The notes under the pieces: model-generated
Told to the model about the DNA's origin: nothing
What the model saw: the letters and a program-made list of their open reading frames with translations, nothing else
Database searches by the model: none
Source of the DNA: Acidimicrobiia bacterium
GTDB taxonomy: Bacteria; Actinomycetota; Acidimicrobiia; Spongiisociales; SHLN01
Reading direction: 5' to 3'
Assembly (NCBI GenBank): GCA_013002865.1
Contig: JABDLU010000215.1
Coordinates: 1 to 38,440, forward strand
DNA: 38,440 nt
Program-made: the position numbers and the translations under genes
Shown: one piece after another, positions 15,212-24,319 of the stretch
Position numbering within the stretch: the first letter of the stretch is position 1
Layout of the letters: each line of letters opens with the position of its first letter

Positions 15212-16966
15212 CTACCCCGCTACTACCGCCTCTACGAAGCCGGGGCTGACGTCGAGGGTGTAGTCGGCGAGGCCGAACGTGTTGGTCATGCGGAAATAGA
15301 CCTTGTTGTCGGATGGGCGGTACACGGCCACCGTGTCGCTGCCATCTCCGTTCCAGTCTCCGGCCAGGATTCGATCCGACGGCAGGCCGTAGTAGAACTC
15401 GAAGTGAGCGGGGCCGGTGTCGAGTGAGTTGCGGAAGTACACGTAGCCGCTCGACTCCCGGTAGAGCCCGACCGTGTCGACGCCGTCGCCGTTGAAGTCG
15501 CCCGTGAACGGGCGGTCACCGGGCACCCCGTACCAGAAGTCGTGGTCGGCCGGCCCGGTCCCGAGCGAGTTCTTGATGAACACCCGGCCGTTGCGGTAGA
15601 TCCCGACGGTGTCACACCCGTCGTTGTTGAAGTCGCCAACGATGGGAATGTCCCCCGGGATTCCAAAAAAGAAGTCCATGTCGGCTTCGCCGAAGGTGTT
15701 GCTGTTGCGGAGATACACAAACCCGCTCGACTCCCGATACATGCCGGGCGTGGCGGTCCCGTTGCAGTTCCAATCCCCCATCAGCGGCACGTCGGACGGA
15801 TTGCCGTAGTAGAACTCGTTGACCGTCGCCGCCGGATGGATCTCGGACAGCAGGTTGATCTCCGAGCCCGGGTCGACGAACGCCAGGGTGTCGCAGTCCA
15901 TGCCCTCATCACACGGCGGCGCGTACTGCATGAAGTTGAGCGGACCGGGCTGGAACCAGTTGGTCAGCGGCCACTGATACCCGGTCGTTGAGCGGCGCAT
16001 GCCGTCCTCGAACCCCCAGTAGCCGGGATACTCGACATCGTTCTGCCAGAACTTCCAGTCCCGGTCGGGGTTGAACGAGTTCTCGTCGATGTTGAAGTAG
16101 ATGAAGCCCACGAGGTTGGGGTCTTCTTGCACCTCGGTGAACATGTCCCGGATCCACTGGTTCTTGTCGCCGCCGCTGCTGACGCTGGCGGTCTGGCTCA
16201 GCAGCATCGGCTTGTCCGTGGCGCCCGGAATGGTGTCGCGGACCTCATCGACCCATTGCCCGATAGACAGGGGCGGGTTCATCCAGCCGTTCGAGCCGGG
16301 ATGGTCGCCGAAGTTATAGGTGCTGAGCGTGATCAGGTCGACGATGCCATCACCTGGGTAGTAGTCGGCGATCGAGTACGGCTCTTCCGACCATCCGTTC
16401 GGCGCAAACGCCCACCGCACCATGTCGGGATCAGTCACGGTCGATTCCACGATGGTGCGGATCTTGGAGTAGGCCAGTTTGAAGTTGGTCGGGTCCATGC
16501 CGTAGTTCACCCACGAACCGTTCATCTCCTGGAGCGGTGCGATGATCAGCGAGCGGCCGCCCCCCTGGTCGAGCCAATCCCTGACTTCCTCAGCCCAGAC
16601 CGTGATCTGGCTATCGAGCGACCCTGAGGCGATGACGGCGGCGGTCTCGGTGAACTGCAGGTTGGAAAACGGGGTCGACTGCGCCTCCCACGCCTCCTCC
16701 AGCGTCCAGTAGGTCGACTGGGGCCAGCTGTTGTTCTCGTAGATGCTGTGAAAGCGCCCCGCGAAGGTGAGCCGCTGCCAGGTCTGGCCGGCCAGGGTGT
16801 CGAATTCGGGCTCGAACCAGAACACGTTCGGATACAACCCGGCGAAGATGTCGCCCGAACCGATGATGGGCTCGGGTCCCGGTGGCAGCGCCTCGGCCCG
16901 CCGATCCGCCCCGGGGAGGGTGGCGACGAGGGCGAGGGCAATGATCGGTATAGCAATCCTGCGCAT
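15212..16966 (-). CDS. Secreted GH26-like protein with five-unit C-terminal module; nucleophile position altered
   Basis: 584 residues. Signal peptide at about 1-26, then a (beta/alpha)8-type domain resembling glycoside hydrolase family 26, which includes beta-mannanases. The acid/base motif is present as IAPLQEMNGSW (Glu147). The second motif, usually E-T/F-G-S/A ahead of a conserved GxxK-W stretch, reads LLSQTASVSSGGDKNQW, so Gln258 stands where the catalytic nucleophile Glu is expected. The protein may be a non-hydrolytic binder. A CX5C pair (C352, C358) directly precedes the five-unit module at 359-584. Start at 16966 opens the signal peptide; the frame extends to 17038. Divergent from the family 2 glycosyltransferase at 17016. 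Confidence 0.78.
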   Translation of the reverse strand: MRRIAIPIIALALVATLPGADRRAEALPPGPEPIIGSGDIFAGLYPNVFWFEPEFDTLAGQTWQRLTFAGRFHSIYENNSWPQSTYWTLEEAWEAQSTPFSNLQFTETAAVIASGSLDSQITVWAEEVRDWLDQGGGRSLIIAPLQEMNGSWVNYGMDPTNFKLAYSKIRTIVESTVTDPDMVRWAFAPNGWSEEPYSIADYYPGDGIVDLITLSTYNFGDHPGSNGWMNPPLSIGQWVDEVRDTIPGATDKPMLLSQTASVSSGGDKNQWIRDMFTEVQEDPNLVGFIYFNIDENSFNPDRDWKFWQNDVEYPGYWGFEDGMRRSTTGYQWPLTNWFQPGPLNFMQYAPPCDEGMDCDTLAFVDPGSEINLLSEIHPAATVNEFYYGNPSDVPLMGDWNCNGTATPGMYRESSGFVYLRNSNTFGEADMDFFFGIPGDIPIVGDFNNDGCDTVGIYRNGRVFIKNSLGTGPADHDFWYGVPGDRPFTGDFNGDGVDTVGLYRESSGYVYFRNSLDTGPAHFEFYYGLPSDRILAGDWNGDGSDTVAVYRPSDNKVYFRMTNTFGLADYTLDVSPGFVEAVVAG

Positions 16967-17003
16967 GGTGAGGACATCGGCGAAGGGCCGATTTCCTGAA
17001 GGG

Positions 17004-17009
17004 TATGCT
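17004..17009 (+). promoter_or_regulatory. -10 element of a likely leaderless promoter (GT2 gene)
   Basis: TATGCT lies six bases before the GTG at 17016; there is no Shine-Dalgarno between them. Confidence 0.5.
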
Positions 17010-17015
17010 CCCGCC

Positions 17016-17999
17016 GTGCCGCCGTCTGTGACGATCATTCTGCCCGTGCTCGATGAGGCTGATCACCTCGAGGCCTGCCTGGCCAGCCTGCAGGCTCAGG
17101 ACTACGAAGGATCGGTCGAGATCGTAGTAGCCGACGGAGGGTCGACGGACGGGTCGCGCACCGAGCTGGAGCGCCGCCAGGCCGCCGGTGAGCTGGTTCT
17201 GGTCGACAACCCGCAGCGACGGCAGTGGGCGGGCCTCAATCGGGCGGCCGAACGGGCGAGCGGCGAGATCCTGGTCAGGGTCGACGGGCATTCCACCTAT
17301 GCCCCCGATTATGTCAGCCGGTCGGTGGCGGCCCTCACCGGGTCCGGGGTGACGGCGGCGGGTGGCCGCATGATCCCGGCGAGCGACAGCCCGGTCGGAC
17401 GGGCCGTGGTTTCGGCGATGGCCTCCCGCTGGGCGGTCGGCCCGGCCCGGTACCGCCACCAGGACCACCCATCCCTGGTCGACACCGTGTATCTGGGCGC
17501 GTTCCGGCGCGACGACTTCCATCGGCTGGGCGGCTTCCGCGACCTACCCGGGGTTGCCGAGGACGCCGACCTGTATTTCCGCTGGCGCCGGCAAGGCGCC
17601 ACGGTGCTGCTCGATCCGTCCATCAAATCCGACTACCGGCCACGGGAGTCCTGGAGGGCGCTGTCCCGCCAGTACTTCCGCTACGGCTGGGGCAAGGCCG
17701 ACATGGTGTATGCCAACCGGGTGCTGCCCAGCCTCCGGCCACTGGCGCCGCTCGCGCTGGTCGTTGGCCTGATCGCCGGCATCGGCCTGGCCGCCGCCGG
17801 CTTCTACTGGCCGCCGGCCGCCCTGCTCGCCGCCTGGCTGATCGTGTTGATACTCGTGGCATCCGGTGCCGGCCCACCGATCGCCCACCGGATGCGGACT
17901 GCGTGGGCGACCGCGCTGATGCAGCTCGCCTACGGTGCCGGCCTGCTGCTCGGCTTGTTGCGGGGCCCCGGCCCTCGCCGCCATCTCCGTCAGGCGTGA
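17016..17999 (+). CDS. Family 2 glycosyltransferase with C-terminal membrane segments
   Basis: 327 residues. The GT2 core begins at once: VTIILPVLDEADHLEACLASL, then EIVVADGGSTDGS, QWAGLNRAAERASGEILVRVDGH (the metal-binding region reads VDGH) and GVAEDADLYFRWRRQG. Two to three hydrophobic segments lie between about 245 and 315, as in ExoA/SuccA-type glycosyltransferases that sit on the membrane. GTG at 17016 is chosen because the domain starts right there and TATGCT precedes it by six bases; the frame extends upstream to 16767, but that part is antisense to the GH26-like gene. Closely similar in pattern to the protein at 30863-31777. Confidence 0.88.
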   Translation: MPPSVTIILPVLDEADHLEACLASLQAQDYEGSVEIVVADGGSTDGSRTELERRQAAGELVLVDNPQRRQWAGLNRAAERASGEILVRVDGHSTYAPDYVSRSVAALTGSGVTAAGGRMIPASDSPVGRAVVSAMASRWAVGPARYRHQDHPSLVDTVYLGAFRRDDFHRLGGFRDLPGVAEDADLYFRWRRQGATVLLDPSIKSDYRPRESWRALSRQYFRYGWGKADMVYANRVLPSLRPLAPLALVVGLIAGIGLAAAGFYWPPAALLAAWLIVLILVASGAGPPIAHRMRTAWATALMQLAYGAGLLLGLLRGPGPRRHLRQA

Positions 18000-19135
18000 G
18001 GCGTGTGGTACCAGCCCCGCACCCGGGCGCTCATCAGCCGGACCGGCACCCACACCAGCCCGAACACCGCCAGCAGCGGATAGCGCCATAGGTAGCGGGC
18101 CGGAACCCGGTCTCGCATCAAAAACACCAGCGGCGCCAGAACCTGTATCAGGGCCAGGCCTCCCCACACCCACCACGGCCACAACAAGTCGGTGAACAGG
18201 GAGAAAACCGCCAGCAGCACGGCGATCCCGACCATGAACGTGCGGCCCGGCTGGCTCTGGCGGATCACGAGGTCGATCAACCCCCACGAGCGGCGCCGCA
18301 CCGCCTGGGAGATCAGCCCAAGGCGGTGGCTCCTGGCCACGGACCGCTTACCCGACATCCACCGGGCCCTCTGTTTCATGGCGACCGACATGGAGACGGG
18401 CTTCTGGTCGTACACCCGCACCGTGTGGAGCCAGCCGATGCGATGCCCGGACTGGGCCAGGCGAGCAGCCTGCTCCGAGTCCTCGGTCAGAACGCCGCTC
18501 GGGGTTCCGAGCACCCAGGTCGCCGTCGGAGCGAACGCCGTCCCCGTGCCACCGAGGTCGGGAGTCCACCCCAGGTTGTGCCGGGCCAACTGCACCATGC
18601 GGCTGCTCGCCCAGTAGCTGAGTGCGGATGCGGTTGCCAGCCACGACTCGTCGGGGTTTGAGCTGTCGACGTAGGCCTGGGCGGCGTCGAAGCCGTTGTC
18701 GAGCGCGTCGACCATGCCCGCCAGGAAGTCGGGCGGGATCTGGTTGTCGGCGTCGAGGATCACCAGCGACTCATCCGGCGCCAGGGGCTGTTCGGCCAGG
18801 TACCACGCAATGGCCGGGCCCTTCCCGTCTGGGCCGGAGGAACGTTCGGCCACCTCGACCGATGCGGCCGCCGCCACAGTCCCATCGGTGCAGCGATCGG
18901 CCAGCACGACCACCCTGGTCAGGTCCGCCGGGTATGTCTGCGCCGCCAGGTCGGCCAGCAGCGTGCCGATGACCGCAGCCTCATTGTGCGCCGGTATGAC
19001 CACGCGGACCCGGCGCTTGCGTTGCCCGCGCCGGATCACCGCCTGATCGCGCAGGCCCCAGAGGGCGACGAAGAGGTTGTATCCGGCGAGGGCAGCCACG
19101 AGGACCTGGGAAACCAGGAGAAGGAGGCGTAACAT
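17990..19135 (-). CDS. Membrane family 2 glycosyltransferase, cellulose-synthase-like
   Basis: 381 residues. An N-terminal membrane helix (about 2-25) is followed by a GT2 domain with VRVVIPAHNEAAVIGTLL, VVLADRCTDGT, the DADN metal site, SGVLTEDSEQA (catalytic acidic residue) and QRARWMSGK, a form of the Q-x-x-R-W motif seen in processive GT2 enzymes. Two or more membrane segments follow at about 280-345. The substrate cannot be read. The ATG at 19135 is preferred to 19171 because it opens the membrane helix, has GGGGAG before it, and avoids overlap with wecB. It converges with the preceding gene, overlapping it by ten bases. Confidence 0.86.
   Translation of the reverse strand: MLRLLLLVSQVLVAALAGYNLFVALWGLRDQAVIRRGQRKRRVRVVIPAHNEAAVIGTLLADLAAQTYPADLTRVVVLADRCTDGTVAAAASVEVAERSSGPDGKGPAIAWYLAEQPLAPDESLVILDADNQIPPDFLAGMVDALDNGFDAAQAYVDSSNPDESWLATASALSYWASSRMVQLARHNLGWTPDLGGTGTAFAPTATWVLGTPSGVLTEDSEQAARLAQSGHRIGWLHTVRVYDQKPVSMSVAMKQRARWMSGKRSVARSHRLGLISQAVRRRSWGLIDLVIRQSQPGRTFMVGIAVLLAVFSLFTDLLWPWWVWGGLALIQVLAPLVFLMRDRVPARYLWRYPLLAVFGLVWVPVRLMSARVRGWYHTPHA
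17992..18005. repeat. Two-copy heptamer (AGGCGTG) across convergent stops
   Basis: AGGCGTG occurs twice in tandem, at 17992-17998 and 17999-18005. The plus-strand TGA (17997-17999) is inside and the minus-strand stop (17990-17992) overlaps its first base. The unit differs by one base from AGGCGTC in the island at 4964-5019. Confidence 0.5.
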
Positions 19136-19164
19136 CGCTCCCCGCAGGCTACCCGGGGTCACCC

Positions 19165-20247
19165 ATGACAAATTCCATCGTCGTCGCGCTCGGCACTCGT
19201 CCCGAGATCATCAAGCTGGCGCCCATCATCGCCGAGCTCGGTGACCGGGCCCGGGTCGTTCACACCGGCCAGCACTACGACGAGAAGCTCTCCAAGGTGT
19301 TCTTCGATGCCTTCGGGTTGCCCGAGCCGGCATACCGGCTCGCCATCGGCGGCGAGACTCGCGCCACCCAGATCGGCGAGGCAACCAGCCGCCTCGGTGA
19401 GCACCTGGCGGCCGAGCCGGCCCGGGCAGTCGTGGTCCAGGGCGATACGAATACGACGGTCGGCGCCGCCCTGGCTGCCAATGCGACCGGAACGCCCCTC
19501 GTACACATCGAGGCCGGGCTGCGGTCCTTCGACCGTGCCATGCCCGAGGAGCACAACCGTATCGTGACCGACGTGCTCTCGGATCTGCTGTGTGCCCCCA
19601 CCGAGGTGAGCCGCAAGAATCTGCTCGAGAGCGGCATCCCGGCCGACCGGATCACGGTGACCGGCAACACGGTGGTCGAAGCCGTGGAAACCTTGCTGCC
19701 CCGGGACCGGGACGGCTTTCTGGCCAAGCACGATGTGGAACCGGCCGGCTATCTGCTGGCCACCTTCCATCGTCCCGAAAACGTCGACGACCCCGCCACC
19801 CTGCGGGTGATCCTCGAAGAACTGGCCGCCCTCCCCCTCCCCACCGTCCTCCCGATGCACCCCCGCACCCGGGCTCGGGTCGAGTCCTTCGGCCTCGGCG
19901 ACCAGCTCGCCCGGCTGCGAGTAGTCGAGCCGGTCGGGTTCCAGGAGTTTCTGGCGCTGTCGGCCGAGTGTGCCGCCGTGGTGTCCGATTCCGGCGGCGT
20001 GCAGGAGGAGGTCAGCGTGTTGAAGCGCCCGGTACTGGTCGTGCGCCGCTCGACCGAGCGCCCCGAAGTGCTCGGTACCTTCGCCGAGCGAGTTCTTCCC
20101 GGCCCCGATATCGGCCGCATCGTCGGCGGATGGATTGACCAGCTTCCCGAGCTCCATGCTCGTCTGGCGGAAATCCCCAGCCCATATGGGAGCGGCGACG
20201 CCGCCGCCCGGTCGGTGGTCGCCATCGACGAGATGCTCGCCGGCTGA
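19165..20247 (+). CDS. wecB: UDP-N-acetylglucosamine 2-epimerase (non-hydrolysing)
   Basis: Interconverts UDP-GlcNAc and UDP-ManNAc, supplying ManNAc for surface polysaccharide. The 360-residue protein is full length for the family with all hallmark motifs: GTRPEIIKLAPII, HTGQHYD, QGDTNTT, HIEAGLRSFDRAMPEEHNR, GNTVVEAV, TFHRPENVD and SDSGGVQEE. It is cytoplasmic with no signal peptide. The ATG at 19165 is immediately ahead of the first beta strand. It is divergent from the membrane glycosyltransferase by 29 bases and followed on the same strand by two glycosyltransferase-related genes. No UDP-ManNAc dehydrogenase is next to it, so the product is probably used as ManNAc or processed elsewhere. 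Confidence 0.93.
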   Translation: MTNSIVVALGTRPEIIKLAPIIAELGDRARVVHTGQHYDEKLSKVFFDAFGLPEPAYRLAIGGETRATQIGEATSRLGEHLAAEPARAVVVQGDTNTTVGAALAANATGTPLVHIEAGLRSFDRAMPEEHNRIVTDVLSDLLCAPTEVSRKNLLESGIPADRITVTGNTVVEAVETLLPRDRDGFLAKHDVEPAGYLLATFHRPENVDDPATLRVILEELAALPLPTVLPMHPRTRARVESFGLGDQLARLRVVEPVGFQEFLALSAECAAVVSDSGGVQEEVSVLKRPVLVVRRSTERPEVLGTFAERVLPGPDIGRIVGGWIDQLPELHARLAEIPSPYGSGDAAARSVVAIDEMLAG

Positions 20248-20257
20248 TCGCCACAGC

Positions 20258-20275
20258 CCGGCCGCCCCCGGCCGG
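20258..20275 (+). terminator. GC hairpin after wecB
   Basis: CCGGCCG and CGGCCGG are perfect 7-base arms around a CCCC loop, eleven bases after the wecB stop. There is no T-tract. A TACCAT hexamer (20276-20281) follows directly and could be a -10 for the next gene. Confidence 0.35.
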
Positions 20276-20317
20276 TACCATGGCCCCGAGTACGGGTGCC
20301 GACCATTGAGCGCTGCC

Positions 20318-21895
20318 ATGCGATTCGCCTACATCACCAGCCATCTCCCTCGACGCCGCGAGCTCGGCACCGGCCCGATCGACGCTGAGTGGATCGTCGA
20401 GTCCGATTTCGACGTCACCGTGTTCGTCGACTATTCGAGCGACGGCACCGATCTGCTGGCCGAGGCCGGCGTTCCGGTCGAGATCTCTCCCAAGCGCTCG
20501 GCATTGTTCGCCGATGCCCGGCTGGAAACGGCCGAGGAGCTGCAGGCCCGCCGCCTGCTCGATCTGCATCTCGACCGGCCGTTCGACGCCCTGCTGTACG
20601 CCTCCGACCGCGCAACCGACTGGGCATGGCATCAGCCGCGCCTCGGTCCGATCCCCCGCGGCATCGCCGTCGGGCCGGGCGCCATCCGCGATGCCCGGCT
20701 GGTCACCGCCGACCCCGCCCTGTTTCACGCCCTCGGTCGGGAATTGTGGGCAACGACGGGGCCGATCGCCGGCGCCGACTTTCTCGTCAGCGACGTCGGC
20801 GTCGCCGAGTACGGGCTGGATCCCGATGGACTCCCGCCGGTGTACTCGGTGAACGACCTCCCGTCTACTCCCGCCGGGCCGGGAGCCGGCACCCTGGCCG
20901 CCATCGTCGCCTTCAGCGAGTCCCCGGCCGGCCTGGCCACCATCGTCTCGCGAGCTCTGGAGCAGACCGAAACCACCGACGACACGGTCCTGGCCGTGAT
21001 ACATCCCGACGTTGCCACTCCGGTCGAGTCCACCCGGGACATCATCCGCAGCGGCGTGCCGGCAGACGTGCTGGGGCGCATCCGATTCGCCGAGCCGTCC
21101 AGCGACGGCATCGCCGAGGGCTTGCTCGTCCAGGCCGACACCATCGTGGCCGCCCGCGGGTCCGACCTGGCCGTCCGGGCCGTTGCCGATATCGCCGGCA
21201 AGGTCGGCGCAGTCGTGCTCTCGGGGTCGGCGTCACCCATTGCACCGCTGGTCGAGATCCCCGGCAAGGTCGTCCACCCGCCGGCCCGCCTGGTGCCCGT
21301 CGATGGCCCGCTGGCCGATTTGGTCCCCCTCATCGACGAGCTCGCCGGCGAGGCGCCCGGGGTGATCCTGCACAGCCGCCAGGCGGACCGCACCGCCCAG
21401 CGCGTATGGCGGATGGCCGGGTCGGTAGCGTCCGGCCTGACGCTGGTCTGTGATGCCGGCCCGTATCTCGGTGACCCGGATCCGGCCCGGCCCGCCTTCA
21501 ACCTGCTCGGGTTTGACATGGCAACCTGGCCGTCGATCCGGCGGCTCATCAGCCACGTCGACACCCTCCACCAGCTGGTCGAGTCGGCGGCCTCACTTGT
21601 ACACGCCGGGCGAGTCAACCTCACCGCCCTCCCCGTTGCCGGCGCCGGGCACGGCCGGCTCGGACCGCGCACCCCGCCTCTGCCCGGGTGGCTCACCGAT
21701 GGCGGCATGCTCCCGGCTCCCAATCTGGCCGGCCTGTCCGAGGCCGAGTTCACGCGACCCGAGTCCCCCGTTGCCCAATCCGAGCCCGGCACCGTCAAGC
21801 ACTGGGCAGAGACCCACGGGTTCGGTGATCGCGTCCGGCTCGCCTTGCCGTGGAAGTGGGGACTGCTCAATCGGGCGATGAAGAACCGGTGGTAG
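20318..21895 (+). CDS. Unknown protein in polysaccharide locus, GT-B-like pattern
   Basis: 525 residues, not assigned to a family. It begins MRFAYITSHLPRR with a Rossmann-like first strand, and has a second region (about 215-310: AAIVAFSESPAGLATIVSRALEQ, then DVLGRIRFAEPSSDGIAEGLLVQADTIVAARGSDLAVRAVADI) that follows the rhythm of the C-terminal half of GT-B glycosyltransferases. The usual E-x7-E and nucleotide-binding glycine motifs are not visible. No signal peptide or membrane segment. It lies between wecB and a glycosyltransferase gene that overlaps its 3' end, so a role in the same glycan pathway, as an enzyme or as a degenerate partner, is likely. ATG at 20318 starts the first strand; the frame runs back to 20135 inside wecB. 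Confidence 0.7.
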   Translation: MRFAYITSHLPRRRELGTGPIDAEWIVESDFDVTVFVDYSSDGTDLLAEAGVPVEISPKRSALFADARLETAEELQARRLLDLHLDRPFDALLYASDRATDWAWHQPRLGPIPRGIAVGPGAIRDARLVTADPALFHALGRELWATTGPIAGADFLVSDVGVAEYGLDPDGLPPVYSVNDLPSTPAGPGAGTLAAIVAFSESPAGLATIVSRALEQTETTDDTVLAVIHPDVATPVESTRDIIRSGVPADVLGRIRFAEPSSDGIAEGLLVQADTIVAARGSDLAVRAVADIAGKVGAVVLSGSASPIAPLVEIPGKVVHPPARLVPVDGPLADLVPLIDELAGEAPGVILHSRQADRTAQRVWRMAGSVASGLTLVCDAGPYLGDPDPARPAFNLLGFDMATWPSIRRLISHVDTLHQLVESAASLVHAGRVNLTALPVAGAGHGRLGPRTPPLPGWLTDGGMLPAPNLAGLSEAEFTRPESPVAQSEPGTVKHWAETHGFGDRVRLALPWKWGLLNRAMKNRW

Positions 21896-23643
21896 CACAC
21901 CCGTCGGTGACGGTGGTCGTCGCCGGATCCGAGTCCGACCCGGCGGCCCGCCTCACCATCCGCTCCGTGCGGGCCTGCGAGTACGGGGGCGATGTCCGGC
22001 TCCTGACGGCCGATGCCACCGGCGACCCGGCCGATCAGGCAGGCAGCGATTACCTGATCCAGCTCGGCCCGGGCACGATCCTGCATCCCGGGTTCCTGGT
22101 CCGGCTGGTCGAGCGGGCTGAGTCGACCGGCGCCGCCGTCGTGGTGCCGCAGTGGCAGGCTGCAGGCGGCGGTCCGGTTGCACCAAGCGCCTTTGTCAGC
22201 CCGGGTGTCGGCTCGCATCACCACGCCCCGTCGTTGTCGGCCATCCGGTATCCCTTCGACGTGCCCCCCGTCGCCTCGTTCCTCAGTCGCACTGCTTCGC
22301 TGCGTGATCTCGGCGGTCTCCCGTCCGACCCGCAGCAGGCCGACGTGGCTGCTCGCCGGCTGGCCGAGGACGGGCCGATCGTGCTGGCAGAGGACGCAGT
22401 CGGCTGGCTGCCCGACATGCCCCCGGACCTCCGGCGCCGGCCCCGCTACGACCTGGTCGCCGACCCGGTGGCCGGACCGGCCGCACCGAATCCGGGTCCC
22501 GACATCCTGATTGTCACCGACCACCTCCCCAACCGGAACCACACCGGCAAGGAAGCCCGCCGGTGTGATCTGGTGGATGACCTCGCCGCGGCCGGCGCCC
22601 ACGTCGTCGTGTGGGCCGAGCGGGGCGGAGATGAAGGCGCCGACGAGCGCCGCCCCGGAAACGGAGCGGGGTGGGTGACCCCGGCCCAGCACCGCCGGTG
22701 GCGGCCCCGGCCCGACGGCGGCCCGTTCGCGCTGCTCGACGACGTCCTGGGGCGCTACCGGTGGGATCACATCATCGTGACCGAGCCCCGATTGGTTGGC
22801 CCGGTAGCCGACCGGGCCGGAGCAACCCCGGTCGTCGCCGATCTCGGCTCGGTCCGCCTCCCGATGCTGTACGACCCTGACCGGGAGCCCGATCCGGACG
22901 AGCCCGCCATGGCGGCGATTCTGGCCGAGCTCGAGCACGCCGATGGCGTGATCGGCGCCGGAACGCCCGAAGTCGAGTTTCTCCGCAGGCTCGATCCCGA
23001 TCGGGCAACCACCGTCTTCACACCATCTCCCGTCCCGGGCAGCGGCAATGGGCCTCGCCCCGACGGGCCGCTCTTGTTCATCGGGGATCTTCTGCATCAC
23101 CCGAACCTGCAGGCCGTGGAATGGTGGCTGGAAGAGCTGGCCGGACGGGTCGCCGCCCGAGCGGGCCGCCCCATCCCGCTCCGGGTAGTCGGGCGGGGCT
23201 CAGAGCTGTACCGGCAGGTGTGGCCCCATCCGGAAAAGGTCGACGTGGTTGGTCCTATGCCCGACCTCTCGGCAGAGCTGGCGGCCTGCCGAATGCTGCT
23301 CGTCCCGCTCCCGTATGCCACCGGAACCGGGGGCCGGGTCATCAGAGCGCTGGCCGGCGGCGTTCCGGTCGCCGCCACCGCCTACGTCGCCGGGCTGGTG
23401 CCGCCGCACCTGGTGAGCCTCATCAACGTAGGCCGTGACGCCGAGGAGCTGGCCGACGTGACTGCTCGCTTGATGACCGATGACGCCGCCTGGACGGCGG
23501 CCCGCCGCACCATCGAACAGGCACCTCGTTCCGACCCGGACGACCTGGTGGCGTGGTTGAGCTCGGTCACCGCGCGACGGCGGCCGGTCAGCCGGACGTC
23601 AAGTAGCCGGAGAGAACCTCGTTTGCGTCGCCGAGCATTTTGA
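21889..23643 (+). CDS. Glycosyltransferase, GT4-like (GT-B) with N-terminal GT2-like region
   Basis: 584 residues. The first ~190 (SVTVVVAGSESDPAARLTIRSV, YLIQLGPGTILHPGFLVRLVERAE) resemble a reduced GT2 domain without a clear metal site. From about 200 a GT-B part begins: DILIVTDHLPNRNHTGKEARRCDLVDDLAAAGAHVVVW, GPLLFIGDLLHHPNLQAVEWW, RVVGRGSELYRQVW and DVVGPMPDLSAELAACRMLLVPLPYATGTGGRVIRALAGGVPVAAT, the last being the group 1 C-terminal signature. Start is GTG 21889, overlapping the previous stop by seven bases; GTGs at 21856 and 21850 are alternatives. The last ~18 residues are Arg-rich and lie antisense over the end of the ABC ATPase gene. Confidence 0.82.
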   Translation: MVAHPSVTVVVAGSESDPAARLTIRSVRACEYGGDVRLLTADATGDPADQAGSDYLIQLGPGTILHPGFLVRLVERAESTGAAVVVPQWQAAGGGPVAPSAFVSPGVGSHHHAPSLSAIRYPFDVPPVASFLSRTASLRDLGGLPSDPQQADVAARRLAEDGPIVLAEDAVGWLPDMPPDLRRRPRYDLVADPVAGPAAPNPGPDILIVTDHLPNRNHTGKEARRCDLVDDLAAAGAHVVVWAERGGDEGADERRPGNGAGWVTPAQHRRWRPRPDGGPFALLDDVLGRYRWDHIIVTEPRLVGPVADRAGATPVVADLGSVRLPMLYDPDREPDPDEPAMAAILAELEHADGVIGAGTPEVEFLRRLDPDRATTVFTPSPVPGSGNGPRPDGPLLFIGDLLHHPNLQAVEWWLEELAGRVAARAGRPIPLRVVGRGSELYRQVWPHPEKVDVVGPMPDLSAELAACRMLLVPLPYATGTGGRVIRALAGGVPVAATAYVAGLVPPHLVSLINVGRDAEELADVTARLMTDDAAWTAARRTIEQAPRSDPDDLVAWLSSVTARRRPVSRTSSSRREPRLRRRAF

Positions 23644-24319
23644 TCCGGCCCCGATCCAACCACATGGCCCGGGTCGCCATGTTCTTGAGCATCTCAATCG
23701 AATGCGACACCACCACGACTGCCGAGCCCCCGTTGATGAGCTGATTCATCCGAGCCTGGGATTTGGCCCGAAACGCCTTGTCTCCCACCGATAGGACCTC
23801 ATCGACGACGAGGACCTCGGGCTCGATATCGGTGGCGACCGAGAACGCAAGCCGGCCCATCATCCCGGAGGAATAGCTGCGAGTTGGTACGTCTACGAAA
23901 TCCTCAACGCCGGCCCACTCGACGATCGGCTCGACCCGCTCTCGCATGTGCTTGGGATCACGGCCCAGCATGGCGCCGTACAGGATGATGTTCTCGCGGG
24001 CGGTCAACTCCGGGTTCATTCCCGAGCCCAATTCGATCATCGGCGCGACCTGGCCCCGCACGATCACCCGTCCGGTCGTCGGCGGGAGCACCCGGGCGAT
24101 GATCTTCATCAGCGTCGACTTTCCTGCTCCGTTCGGCCCGACCACGCCGAAGATCTCGCCCCGGGCCACCTCGAAGCTGACCCCGTCGAGGGCGTGAATC
24201 CATTCGACGGTGCGCTGGCGCCGGATGGTGCGTAGCGCGGCCTCCTTGATCGTCCCCACGTTGGCTTTGTCGAGCCGATAGCGGAGCGTGACGTCCCGGA
24301 CTTCGATCGGATTGCTCAT
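23588..24319 (-). CDS. ABC transporter ATPase, Wzt/TagH type polysaccharide exporter
   Basis: 243 residues, the nucleotide-binding subunit driving export of a lipid-linked polysaccharide. Walker A is GPNGAGKST at 61-69, the signature region reads YSSGMMGRLAFS as in Wzt/TagH proteins rather than LSGGQ, and Walker B plus catalytic Glu is VLVVDEVLSVGD. The H-loop histidine is in VVVVSHSIEML. There is no C-terminal carbohydrate-binding extension, so it is the short form. ATG 24319 overlaps the permease stop as ATGA, giving a tight two-gene operon. Its 3' end overlaps the convergent glycosyltransferase gene by 56 bases. Confidence 0.93.
   Translation of the reverse strand: MSNPIEVRDVTLRYRLDKANVGTIKEAALRTIRRQRTVEWIHALDGVSFEVARGEIFGVVGPNGAGKSTLMKIIARVLPPTTGRVIVRGQVAPMIELGSGMNPELTARENIILYGAMLGRDPKHMRERVEPIVEWAGVEDFVDVPTRSYSSGMMGRLAFSVATDIEPEVLVVDEVLSVGDKAFRAKSQARMNQLINGGSAVVVVSHSIEMLKNMATRAMWLDRGRIKMLGDANEVLSGYLTSG

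Noticed and set aside
20725-23100. 791-codon open frame on the minus strand
   Set aside because: It is antisense to two genes with recognisable protein features, and its own translation is low-complexity with no domain pattern.
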